A stretch of DNA of 64,000 bases from Polytrichum commune (taxonomy: Eukaryota; Streptophyta; Polytrichopsida; Polytrichales; Polytrichaceae): NCBI GenBank assembly GCA_950295325.1, contig OX485807.1:1924501-1988500 (forward strand). The letters are read 5' to 3'. Every line of letters starts with the position of its first letter. Positions within the stretch are counted from its first letter, which is position 1. The notes under the pieces were generated by a model. That model saw only the letters and a program-made list of their open reading frames with translations. It searched no databases and had not been told where the DNA came from. Shown here piece after piece: positions 47,765 to 59,147 of this stretch. A program made the position numbers and the translations under genes.

Positions 47765-49232
47765 TTACAATGAGAGGCCTGAGTCATCATCACCCTCTGG
47801 CAGGGTCGACGAGTAGAGGAAGTAGCCTACCCAGACGATAGCTGTCACTCCAACCAAGATCCATGTGAGCCTGGGGTTGCTGATACCGAGACCAAGTCCG
47901 GTTCCTTCACCGGAGAGTCTCTCATCGACGAGAGCGAACGAGGGGTGAGCATATGCCATTGTGGCTGCGGAAGTCACAGCGGCGGCGAGCTGAGCGACGC
48001 CATTGACTTCCTCTTTCTTCTCCTTCTTCTCGGCTGAGCATGAGATCTTTGGAATGCGCAGGGCAGGCAGACCTGCACAAAAAGCGCCATAGCAGCTCAT
48101 AAGAACAACGCCCAGATATCGATTGAACACATTCTTCCCTTCCACTCCGTCAATCCATCCTCAACCTCGCCCTCACCTGTATCCGTCACGCAAAGCGCTA
48201 TGCGCCACGTGTAGCACATTATGCAAAATACATGGAATACATAATGCATCCAACCCTTTTATCAACAAGCAATCTTGCTCTTCGAAATTCATGTGACTCA
48301 GTTTCCACCAGCCACGGCAGCATCCCTCCACCACTCGACATCTCATAACCAGAACAACACATTAAGAAAGAGATGTACAAACGCTGAATCTTCCAGTAAG
48401 CTCCAAGTGCAGAAAGCAGAACGCAACATCGTCCACAAAAGTGACTAAATGAGGAATGGAATTCTCAAGCTCCATGTAAGTAGAAGGAGCAGAATGCGGA
48501 TAGCCAGGTCATCCGAGGAGCTTAACGGTACGGACAACACAATACAACATGGAATACAAGATGAAAAGGTAGAATGCATATCCTTCATAGAACTCGGAAA
48601 CTGCAACATAGTACAAAAATGAGGAATACTCAAAGCTCAATGTTGTGGAATCTGGAGACTTGTGCTTCATTCTAATTAAGACTGCAAATAAGAACGCAGC
48701 ATAATGGCCCAGATAACAAGACACACCATGCTAAAAGCAGTGCGCAACACCGTCCAAAAAAGTGCAAAACGAGGAACGAAATTTCAGAAACCACATCTGC
48801 TGATCCGAGGAGGGCACCGGAGGATGAGCGAGCACCATAAGACGTCACAGAGCCGGGGGTACAAGGTACAGAGTGCAAAATGCAAGTGTATTATGAAACT
48901 CACTGCAACAACGCAGGTTTATACGCAACGCTTGATACAGTGGAATCTGGAATGCTGTGCTTCGTTCTAAGTAATACTGCTTACTAGAACGAAACACAAC
49001 ATTCCAGATAATAAGACACACGATACAAAATGCAGTGCGCGACATCTTCCAATATTTTCCGAAAATGAAGAAATAAAATTTTAAAACCACATCAGAATAC
49101 GAAGGGCCAAGGCAGACGGAGTGGCTTACCGGCGACGGGGCGGGCTGCAGCGCGGTGGCTGGAGCTGAGGCTGGCCTTCTGCACGAAGCAGGTGACGGCC
49201 GCAGCAGAGGAGGTAGCAGCGACGGCGGCCAT
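47765..49232 (-). CDS. psbW: Photosystem II subunit W, nuclear-encoded
   Basis: Two exons, 49232-49130 and 48072-47765 (411 nt, 136 aa), joined by a 1057-bp intron with GT-AG borders. PsbW is a single-span thylakoid protein that stabilises photosystem II-LHCII supercomplexes. Residues 1 to about 45 form the stroma-targeting peptide. A second, thylakoid-transfer segment (about 59-81, AQLAAAVTSAATMAYAHPSFA) leads to a cleavage site before the family's conserved mature start LVDERLS (from L82). The membrane span is about 103-122 and the C-terminus DDDSGLSL matches known PsbW. The ATG sits in a good plant context (GCCATGGCC). A CACGTG box lies about 230 bases upstream, as in many light-regulated genes. 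Confidence 0.95.
48073..49129 (-). repeat. psbW intron built of diverged tandem repeats
   Basis: Three blocks of about 270-300 bp follow one another (starting near 48420, 48735 and 49030). Shared phrases include GC(A/G)(A/C)AC(A/C)(T/C)CGTCCA, ATGAGGAAT/ACGAGGAACGAAAT, GTGGAATCTGGA, TGTGCTTC(A/G)TTCTAA and CCAGATAA(C/T)AAGACACAC. The third is partial. Confidence 0.65.
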
Positions 49233-49460
49233 GGCGCTCACTCACACGGTGACGCTTTGAACTTTGCACCTTCCAAACTCGGGACGAACTTGCGAAGAGT
49301 TAGTGGCGATGGCTTGTGCGCTGCAATTGCAAACCCTCGCGGCAACCTGCGCAAGATCAAGGCGAGCGACGGAGGACGAGAAGTGGCGATGCTCCGGCAT
49401 CGCGTGGATAGGACCTCATCCAGAAGCACCAGGGCTGCAGCCAATCAGAGGGCCAGGAGG

Positions 49461-49472
49461 CGCCACGTGGCG
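49461..49472. promoter_or_regulatory. Palindromic G-box upstream of psbW
   Basis: CGCCACGTGGCG is a perfect 12-base palindrome around the G-box CACGTG, bound by bZIP and bHLH (including light-signalling) factors. A CCAAT is at 49441 and a reverse CCAAT lies at about 49496-49501. A role in psbW light regulation is inferred from position. Confidence 0.55.
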
Positions 49473-49639
49473 GAGACTGGTTGGCCTCAGGCGGTGATTG
49501 GAGGGCGAGCGGCTTTGGTATGGGTCTGCGCCAAAGAGAGGGGCGGTGTGTGTTTTGGCTTCTTCCAAGTTGGGCTCATGATCGATCTTTTTCGGGGATT
49601 TTGATTGGTCCAATCCCTTAGCCACTTTGAAAACCAATT

Positions 49640-50735
49640 AAGGTAGATGGGTCTTAAGTGGCTCGTTCTCTTAATCGGACCCCTAACATATCTTTGATTG
49701 GTGCGTGGTTTAGTTGGGATTAAACATCATAAAGACACATGTTAAAAAGAGATTGGACCACGTCTTCAAAAGATTTAACAACTATTCTACATTCAATAAT
49801 GAACATAGTTGGGAGGACCTGCGTATCCAATTAAGAATTCAACAAACATGCGCTTCCGATAATTGTAGTTAAATCAAGGGAGGTCTAATTTTGAATCTAG
49901 TTTTGTTTTTTGTTTTTTGCATATGTCTCATCGTAGATTGCTAGTGCAACACAAGTTATGTGGCGTGAATGTAATTGGTAGAAATTGGAGAGCATGAAAA
50001 ACGAACCAGATAACACCCACATACCTTAGAATGTGGATGCTACCCATAAGGTGTACGAAGTGAGGATCAAAGAATAAACACCGCAAAGACATATGTTTAA
50101 AAGAGATTGGGCTACATCTTCAAATTCTATTAACTATTTCACACTTAGCAGTGAATGCGATTTATATAAATCTTTGTATAAATTCAAAGTAAAGAGATCA
50201 TTTGACATTGGATTGCCTACCATTGCTTTGGAACTCCAAAACTTGTAGTTTAGTAAATTTGGCCACATTCTCAAAATCTGGACTTACCGGTTGCTTATAT
50301 TCTATGGGCAGATTCATCGATACACTTCCATTACAACTAAATCCAAGGGAGATGTGTGGATCCTCAACAATTAGTTGAATGATAAGCAATTCAAATATGA
50401 TGGAGAAATCAAACATATGTTAATATGATAATAACATATACTTAATTGATTGTTTAAAATAAGAATGTGGTCAAAACAATTATCATAATATTATCATTAT
50501 CAACTATGCATATTCTATTGCATGATTCTACCATATAATCATATGGAAGGATCCTATAATATAATATAATGTGTTATAATTATGGATGTGGACTTAATCC
50601 AATTTTACTTAAAAATTAGTTACAACGAACCAAGGCCGATTCAAGGAAGAAATGGAGCTACGATTCTTGAAAGATTGGTGTGTATTCATTGGATCACATC
50701 GTTTGTGTAAGTTGGCTTGCAATGTAGACGAGTGA
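49640..50735. repeat. Intergenic repeats
   Basis: About 49680-50035 is one copy of a repeat ending ACGAACCAGATAACACCCAC; relatives are at about 56920-57205 (inside an intron) and, partly, 34010-34125. Its start repeats near 50060-50150 (AAGACATATGTTTAAAAGAGATTGG). About 50405-50640 is an inverted copy of the family at 268-575 and 55105-55420. Confidence 0.6.
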
Positions 50736-51219
50736 GGGCCACTTCACACACAAGACTGAGAGCCCGTGACCATTACATTTCAAGCACTCTCATTGGTGAA
50801 AAAGGCGGAGCCGGTCAAGTTTGCTTCACACTACACTTGAGGGACCAACTAAGTATGTGAATGCAAGATGGATGTAAAGTCTATATGGCATCAAGTGGAT
50901 CATGTATCATGGTCACTTGGATTATTTTCAAATACCATCTCTTGGAGGTAGGCCTAAGACAAAACTGGGAGACCATGACACTCCGAATGCTCACCACCGT
51001 TGATTTATTCTATTTTATCATGTGAAAGGACGCGCATGAATAGAAATTCCTTGAAATAGCATTTGATTGAGGGTTCAGTCACATATGACTTCACACTACA
51101 CTTGAGGATCCGTGACCACACTATGATTTTGAAAGTGTCACGGGACGGCCTTTGGACACTTTCTTTTGGGCACTCACAATCCCATGGTCACGGCTCTTGG
51201 CTCGTGTGTGAAGTGGCCC
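50736..51219. mobile_element. GGGCCAC-family MITE, 484 bp, uninterrupted
   Basis: It begins GGGCCACTTCACACACAAG and ends CGTGTGTGAAGTGGCCC. Flanking triplets (TGA and TAT) do not match, so the target duplication has drifted or the ends are slightly off. It carries CTTCACACTACACTTGAG intact near 51088-51105 and so serves as the reference for the split copy at 40470-41529. Confidence 0.8.
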
Positions 51220-51544
51220 TATGTGTTTGTACCAAAGACAATTCGTGGTTAGAGCGGTAATTAGGTGCCGTCCTTTAGCAATATCCGATTAGTTGAGATT
51301 GAGACTCCCATTTATGAATGTTTAGGCTATTCGGGGTTGATTTATGACATATTGTGTCAATCTCATCTTAAGCAAGAGGCTTCAAGTGCCCACATGATTA
51401 ATTGGTATCCATTTGATGTATCTATAAAATCTTTCACATTGGTTGGAAATCCAAGTAAGGCTTGGGATCCTTGGACTCTTTACACTTTTTATAGTTGTTC
51501 CAGTCCACAACACTTTATGATAATTTGAGGCAAATTAACCCCAA

Positions 51545-52290
51545 GCGTCTTAAAGGCCCATAATTAATTCAAGTAAGCACATATTGGATTTTATTAGGTT
51601 TAATAAGGCTTGATTAGGTTCATTACGTTCAAGTAGGCTTAATATGCTTAAGTAGATTTAATTACAATTAGTTACTTTGAATGTGTATGTATACTTGTGA
51701 CAATAGAAGGAATTAAATAAGTTATTATAGAACAAACATACTTAAATTATCACTCTATTTTAAGTTTCATTTTAGAATGACAAAGGCTTTTTAAAATATT
51801 TGGGGGTTAGAGGTCATGCAATTTGCGTGGGCCTCAACCGGCTAAGCCATGACCCCATCATGGGGGTGTCAGTCCTGGGCATGTGATCCGGCACCTTGGA
51901 CACTTCACCACCTTGAAGGCCCAAATTTTATATATATTTACTTCCCTTTAGTAAATAAGCAATTGATTGGGATTTCATTCCCGAAGTGAAATTGTCATTG
52001 AAATAGAACAAAATTAATTGTAAAGTTTAGGAAATCATACGTATGTAAATGAATGCCACAAAAAACATGTAATGAACTTGGAAGCAAAAAATAAAAAAAA
52101 ATAAAAATCATTAGTATTGAGGTGATGTATGTGACTTAGTACCATATGAAAGGGTCTTTTGTCATTCTAAAATGAAACATACATTATTATTATTTTAATT
52201 TTACAATATTTTAGTTAATGCCTTTTACTTCCACAAGTAATCATACATATTCAACCTAATAGGTTGAATAAATGTAATTAAGTATGCCCT
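51545..52290. repeat. Inverted repeat block beside the transposase relic
   Basis: About 51550-51780 and, inverted, about 51940-52280 share TTTCATTTTAGAATGACAAA and a TTAGTAAATAAGCAATTGAT-type phrase with a single block at 60400-60870. The latter contains both halves (GAATGTGTATGAATACATGTGA … CATTTTAGAATGACAAAG … CTTATTTACTAATTGGAAG). This looks like copies of one AT-rich element in two arrangements. Confidence 0.55.
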
Positions 52291-52299
52291 CTCTTCACT

Positions 52300-53200
52300 C
52301 ACATGAGCCAAAGCCTTGGTGATTCAAGCTCTTCTTTTCTATATCAAGGAAGAAGGTTGTTGTCTTCTATGGGAGGTAGGTGAGTGTCAATCAAAATACA
52401 CAATGTTTGGTCTTTGCTTGCCAATAGGATATCATGTTGAACCCAACATGGGTACACAACCGTTGGCAACAATTTTTAAATTTTGCTGTGCACACAAACT
52501 CTTTTTAGATGCGTTTTTCAAATTCAAGACCCTCTCTCCACGTTCATGCATGTTGAAGAGTGTTTGTGGTTAAACCAATGTTCATATTTCATTGAAAATA
52601 TACCGAGAGGTCTTACTTTGAATGAAGTTATGTACCAACTCATTAAAGGATAGCCATAATCCCTCACTATGTAGGAAGCAAAAGGAAGAGCCACCAACAA
52701 TGTCATAGGATTCCCATTTAAACCGCCCATGTTTCCTTCCTCTGCTTTCCTATGGAGCTATGTGAATTTGAAATGAACACCATCATGTATAGAGCCTAGA
52801 GCCCTGGGGTTGATAGATGTGAAGTAACATTTAGTATCAACAACTCCTTGTAGCAATATGGAGAAAAAAGTGTTCTCATTCCATTGGTCGGCGGCCACTA
52901 TACTGTTTGGTGTTGAATTGATATAGATGTGAAAGCCATCAAAGGCTCTAATACAATTGGAAAACAATTGTTTGATTTAGAAACATGGGTCATTCTTGCA
53001 AGTCTTCTTCCAATGGCCAATGCCACAACATGGCCCAAGGTGTTACAAACGGTTTGGCATATATTCATAGTATGTCATGCACCATTGACCCATTCACAAC
53101 AACCTTGTCAGCTACAATGGTACTACCATGTATCAATTTGTAAAATGTCACACTATTTTCCCCTCCACACAAATAAGCCATATTGAAGATTGTTCTCCAC
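52300..53200 (-). pseudogene. Decayed PIF/Harbinger transposase
   Basis: Broken minus-strand frames resemble a Harbinger DDE nuclease in order. An upstream helix-turn-helix-like fragment (LIHGSTIVADKVVVNGSMVH) lies near 53080-53140. Next come CIRAFDGFHI (near 52930-52960, first catalytic Asp), WNENTFFSILLQGVVD, ALGSIHDGVHF (second Asp, near 52770-52805), YGYPLMSWYITSF (near 52620-52660) and FNHKHSSTCMNVER (near 52530-52575, the catalytic Glu in VER). Stops and frame changes separate the blocks, so no intact protein can be made. PIF/Harbinger transposases act on elements with three-base TTA/TAA-like targets, matching the small elements in this window. Confidence 0.82.
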
Positions 53201-56200
53201 TTAATGGTCTTAATTTGTCTTCAACCAACCAATAGATAGTCCATCTCCTCATTCACAAGATGACATAAAAAATTTCGATTATTAAATAATGGATATTTTT
53301 TGGTCAAACCAACAAGTTGATCTTGGCTTGATATACAAACGGTCGTTCATAGCTCCCACTTGCCATACAACTAGATCAACGAGTTGGTTGTTGTGTGGTT
53401 CCTTGAGGGCATCCTCTTTCATGTAGTGTGGAGTCCATATAGTTGTGCAAACAACCTCTATCTTTTGTATATTCTTGCACCAATTCCCTCTTTCTTCTCT
53501 CTTTCATGAAATTGTTTTGCTTCATTGTGTGTATAATGAAAGTGTGATTGTTGTCATTCCAATGTTGAGGCTTGAAAGAAACATATTGAGAGTTTTGGTT
53601 GATATTGGGTTGATGATGTTGATGTTTTCCAATATAATTGTGGGAGTGGGTGCATCAAGGGGTATGTTGAAGGACACGGGCTTAGGAGGGGGATTGTCTG
53701 GTCGCTTTGAAATGATGTGGGCCCACGCATTTGGGATAGGCTGTGAATTCCGGTGGGTTATGGTGGAAGAGGCCTTGTTAATGTGGAGCCGAATTGAAAG
53801 GTAGACTCCTTGACGTTGGAGCCACTTTGTGTTTGCGTTCGAAAGAAAAGAAAAGAAATATATGTATACATTTAATGTCATTTAATTTTGCTAAATGAAT
53901 TTTACAAGCATGTTTGATGTTTGAACGCTACTTTCATATACTTTGTTGAATGATATTAAACAAAGATGATATGTTGGCAAAGCAAATTTTCTAGGATATA
54001 TTTGAGGTTATGGGGTAAGGGTGTTGGTAAGCAGTTAGAATACTAGGGGCATAGAATTTGGAACATGGGGTTTGAAATTATGTAGCCAAAGGCCTCTAAA
54101 TTTTATTTTTATTTTGGAAGATGTTTGCAAAAATTAGGAAGGGCGTTGAGTTTTTACCCTAGTCTCAAGGCTACAATAATGGGCATATTAGCTGCAAATG
54201 TTGGTTATTTTTCTTATGCAACCATGGACATATTGGCCATGTAAATTTTATTTATTTCATGGTGCAGTTATTGTACTTAAGTTTTCACTATCGCTTAAAA
54301 CAACCAAAGAAAAACAACCCATGGTACTAATTCTCAAGGAAGAGTGATTAGTGTCTATGAAAATCAATGTCTCGTTGGATTAAAGGTTTTGATAACAATA
54401 TGTGGTTCTTGCTCCTTCATTCCTCTCTTTATCATGTTTAAGGCACATTCTTAATGGTTTGTTTGTGTTGCTTCCGTTGTATGCAATTTAGTCCTATATA
54501 TGGACTTCTATCACTCTAATATCATGCTCTACTTTAGTTGTGAAACTCAATTGCTTGGCAAGTAGTCAATGGCTCATAGTCATGACAAAAATTCATGATA
54601 AATGACTTTGAGTGACTGGCACATGCATCTTGTAAAAATAATGATACATCCTTCCCTTGGACTAAAATCGCAAGTAATGTTTTTGCTTGCTAGTTCCATG
54701 GGAATGGGACCCTACTCCATTGAGATGGAATATCAAAAACATAAGGAGGCTCACATGAGCCTATTCATGAAATAACATTCCCCTTAACTCCACTTTGAGT
54801 ACATTTCCATGAGTGGGAGCAAATCTATGTAAGTCTTGTATATAGGGTGGCGTAGATGTGGAGGGTCGCGATCATTGTAATTTTACACAATGTGACTTGC
54901 AATATATAACATTAAATTCAAAGGGGAAGGTGGGCATAGAGCAGGTACATGGTACAAAAGCTTAAAGAGGATGAGAAAAAAATGAATGGGGGTTTCAAAA
55001 ACTTTCACCAAGTTTTGTTGCACAAAATTCATGCGTATGTGGCTCAATGTGGAAGTAATAGGCGTAGCATAAGGTTTTATACCCCTTCAACCAATATGTG
55101 AGTAGAACTAGACTAAGTCCAAGTCCAAAATTATAACATGTTGAATTCTATCGTAAGATCCTCCGATAGGATTGTATGGTAGAATCCTTTGATAGAATAT
55201 GCATAGTTGATTATGATAATATTAAAATTGTTATTATGTTATTTTATTATAAAATAAAGATAAATATCTAACATCAAATAAATGATGATGTTAAATTCCA
55301 TCATATTTTAATAGCATAAAAATTCAAGTAATTGCTGAGGATTCACACATCTCACTTGAATTTAAGACTTGTAATAAAAGTGTATTGACATATCTGCTCA
55401 TAAGCATAAGTCACCATGATGAGTAGGCTTTGAGGATATGTCCATGTTTACTTAAAATACAAGTTCGTCCAAATCTCCTTAGCCCTGTGCAAACAAAAAT
55501 TCAAAAAGTGAGAAGAATGCAAAAAAGGTGATAGATAAAAAAGCACTAATGAGTGTAGGTGCCACAAAAACTAGTCCATTATGGACATCAATGCAACCTT
55601 GTGGCGTAGAGAGGGGACGCAAGTGCTAGCATCAACCTCAACCTCAACGGATTCCATGCTGAATCCAAGGTTTGAAAGGTGTCACAAATTCCATGAGCAT
55701 TGTTGTCAATGGGTGCAAACAAATTTTTGAATTTGGCATTCAACAGGTTGCCGGGATGGAAAAACGCGTTTTTGACATCATCTAAGTTACCTACATTTAT
55801 CTATTGGTGTGATTCTAGCACCAATATGCACAATAGGAGGGCTCCGGCTACACATTCGCGTGACTGGGCAAACTAACAATGAATAGTGTTGGCCAAGACT
55901 TGAGTTTGTGCCCAGTGATGGGTCTACTAGACTCCATACGTACAACCATGCCCTGAGACATTTAGGTTAATGGTCAACACGTTTGCATCTCACTTTGTCC
56001 CTTGTCATGAGTTTGATGATTTTAATTTTAATTTTGCAAGAGAGGAGCATTGGCTACAACTGTTGGAGTGATGAGGCCACATATGGATGGTTATACAAAA
56101 GTTGACAATCTCATCCAATTTTGATGGTTATTGAGGATATTTCTGGCTATTCCTACCACAAGAAACACTGAAATTATTACAAAAATTATACTATCTATTT

Positions 56201-56467
56201 TTAGAATCACAATCACCGGTGCATAGCCGGATTAAAAATCACTTGCATGGGTTATGTGCACTCTAGAGAGAGCAGATGGATGGCTGCATCTTCTTGGGAT
56301 GAATGCTTTGGATGAAAAATGAGAGATCTACGAAAATGCCAGATCTACAAGATGCGCTGCTGGAGCAGAGAGAACTTACAAGAGTTTGCAGCAGCGGTCT
56401 TCTCTTATCCGCCATAGCCATCTCTTGCACCACAATTCCAAGACTTCACAAGTAAGACCTCCAAATC
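53201..56467. other. Gene-free intergenic sequence
   Basis: Two overlapping opposite-strand frames near 53445-53881 match no family. About 55105-55420 is a dispersed repeat copy related to 268-575. The region just before 56468 is likely the leader of the next gene. No RNA gene was seen. Confidence 0.5.
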
Positions 56468-59147
56468 ATGTCCACGCTCTGCGCCTTGACCGTGGGGAGC
56501 GTCTCATGTGTGACGACTCATGTCAACATTAGCTTGAGCAGAAATGCTGTGGTTTCTTCAGCTCTGGGACCTGCAACAACTGCCTCAGTGGCGCCTCTGC
56601 AAGTCCGTCAAGGTCTTCCACACCCTTCTTCTTTCATGGTCACAATATGCAATTCTTGAAACTGAGTTAGTTACCGAATTAGTTTTTTTTGAATTATGGT
56701 CAAGAGGACATGTAGAGTTTGAGAATTTGGAACTTTTAGGTAGCGAGGGCCGGTGCGTTCCATTCCACGCACTCTGGTGTCCTTGGACACATTTCTAGAT
56801 TGGGTTTTCGGGATGGATAAATCTTGAGTAGAGGACGCGATACGGATTGAGTGTAAGGTATGCGGGCGTTATTCAGTTACTTATCTCAATCGGACACCCA
56901 TTTTCAGAAATGGCGTGTGATTACATGTGGATCTATGAACGGACAACCATAAAGACACATAACTTCTTCAAACTTTATTAACTACTCTACAGTTAATAGT
57001 CAGCACAATTGTGGGAATTATGTATTTCTGTAAGGAATCAACACACATGCACTTCCGACAAGCATAACTAAATCAGAGGAGGTCCAATGTTCAATCCCAT
57101 TTTTTTCGTCATAGATTTGCTAATGCAACGCCGACTTCAAAGTGCAAATCTCGACAATAAAAGTTGGAGAATAAGACAAACGAACCGGCTATAACCCGCA
57201 TACCTTATGGAATTTGTGGTGCGATTCGTGAGGAACTGAAGCTCATGGTGAACAGGTGAGCAGATGCTAGCCTTGAAGGGGAGGAGAAGCATGAGTCACG
57301 CAGGACGATTCTTTGGAGTGGAGCTGTAGCGGCAGCCGCTTTCATCCTCGAGAGTGGCAATGTCGCCCTGGCCGATGTCAAGATCGTCCTGTCCAATATT
57401 CAGGCCACACCTGTTCCGTGCCCAGGTCAGGATTAAGTTTTGCCCGAGATGCGATTTCTATGTGCTCCAGTTTATCACTCTGCTTCCGGCTGAAGTGCCT
57501 TGGTTGAGAGCTTTGCAAATTCCATCGTGGCAGGGAGTAATCCTTTGCTTGCCTGAGTTGAGGATGTCAATAAATTCAGGTTAACATCACACCGATTGTC
57601 TGTCACAACGAACTTTATGCCAGCCTCAATGTGTGTCATATCCGAGTTGTGGCATTTTCGTGTAATCTTGTAACACTCAAATTGCCAATGACTGATAAGG
57701 TCCTGTTGGTGAATGAATTGTTTGTAGAGGGGCAGACAACAGTTACAGGAGGCACCTCATTCGGTGTCCGATGTTTCAGAATCACCGGTGATGCCAACAA
57801 CCCTGTCAAGCAGCCGGTCTATAATGCAGTAAGCACAATTCAAGACCTCTATCCTAGATAACAACCTCCATCATGCAGCTCTTGCTGTACTCGTATGTGC
57901 TATGGATGGCTTCCATTGTACATTGCAAAAGTAAGGCGGGAAATTGTCAGTTCTGCTGTGATGTTGAAAAGTTTGGTCACTGCTGCGTTAAAATTTACAT
58001 AGGATAACACTTTGAGGGCATAGTAAGAAAACCCCAGGGATACCCTTGGAAACCTTCATTAAAGCGGATTACGATTTCCAGTTCCAGCTTCGTTATATTA
58101 TTGTTGAATGGGATTTGATCTGGGGTCACTCTTGGTTTACAGGATATCTTTGGCAGAGTTTATGACGCCCAAGGAGAGCCGGCCTTGGATGCTGTGAGTT
58201 TCTAAATTGTGTAATTGGAGGATTGGGTTTGTTTGATGACTTCTAGTATATCAATTTTGCCTTCAGGCCCGCTGGCCATTTTTCGTGATGATTCTAAGTC
58301 AGCTGATTACATGAGGTGGCAGGCCGAAAATTTACGAATAGACACCCTTGCTGAGGTTCCGCCTGGAAACTCGAAGGTAAGGTCCCACCATTTTCCCGTC
58401 CTCTGTTTGCTTGTCATTCTATGCTCTCCTTTTGCATTGTCTGGTCGCTAGAAGTAGAGGAACGCCTGTACATCAGAAGTATGTGTGTGTATGTCTGAGT
58501 TCTGTGCTTATTCATGTTTCCTTTCTGATCAGTTGCTGAAATGACCAGATATCTTAGTAAATCAAAGTAGTTTTCTTGTCAATCATCATCTTTAACCACT
58601 TGAAGTGTCTTATTTCTGGTCTATTGAGTTGAGTAAAGTTCACATGGGAGTTACTACCACCTCTGTTGAGCTCTTTGATGTTAGAGTAGGACATCTCACT
58701 TGGTGCAGTTCGCATCGGCATTGTTCTATCGGCCATGGATAATTTCTCTAATAACCCTCGCACCAACAATGGTTGCAGGTGAGCTTCCAAATTGCAGTGA
58801 ATGAAAGTCAAGCAAAGCTGGGTCCACTTCAACTGAAAAACTTCAAGGCAACCGGATACTTGGGCAAGGTCAACAACAAACAGGTATAACCCTGCTCTTC
58901 ACAGCTACATAACAGTAATCTGTTTCTGAAATTTTGAAATTGAACAAGGGAAGTCATGGGAAGATTCCCTCACCTCTTTGCAAGATGGTGCGATCGTCTT
59001 CTTTGGTTGCATGATTATGTAGAAGACAAATTTTCTTTGAGCTTGGCAATTTTTTGATTGCAACTGAGAACCTTGGATTTCGTGCAGGGGTCAGGGCGCA
59101 TCGATGACATGGATTTCAGCGATGTTGATGAAGACTATGTACCCTAG
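56468..59147 (+). CDS. Putative twin-arginine-targeted thylakoid lumen protein, seven exons, apparent frameshift
   Basis: Exons by phase and continuity: 56468-56612, 57264-57425, 57728-57828, 58143-58193, 58267-58376, 58779-58883, 59088-59147. Residues 1 to about 48 resemble a chloroplast transit peptide. SRRTILW (60-66) followed by a hydrophobic GAVAAAAFIL stretch and ALA|D (85/86) resembles a twin-arginine thylakoid-transfer signal. The mature part has GGTSFGVRCFRITGDANNP, VYNADIFGRVYDAQGEPALD, LAEVPPGNSKVSFQIAV and LGPLQLKNFKATGYLGK, then a short acidic tail FSDVDEDYVP. I do not recognise the family. All exons agree in phase except exon 5, which is one base short after a T run at 58279-58283. 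Read strictly, the frame then stops within exon 5. This is either a sequencing error or a real lesion; the open frame and splice sites downstream argue for error. A complete protein would have about 244 aa. Confidence 0.7.
56920..57205. repeat. Dispersed repeat inside intron 1 of the lumen-protein gene
   Basis: It is a relative of 49680-50035. Shared phrases include ACCATAAAGACACAT-like, CA(T/A)GC(A/G)CTTCCGA, CTAAATCAGAGGAGGTC-like and a final ACGAACCGGCTATAACCCGC. It lies within the 651-bp intron 56613-57263 and ends just before the next exon. Confidence 0.65.

Noticed and set aside
53445-53881. Overlapping 119-codon frames on both strands
   Set aside because: Both are open over the same bases, neither resembles a family, and the second ORF of a Harbinger element could not be supported.
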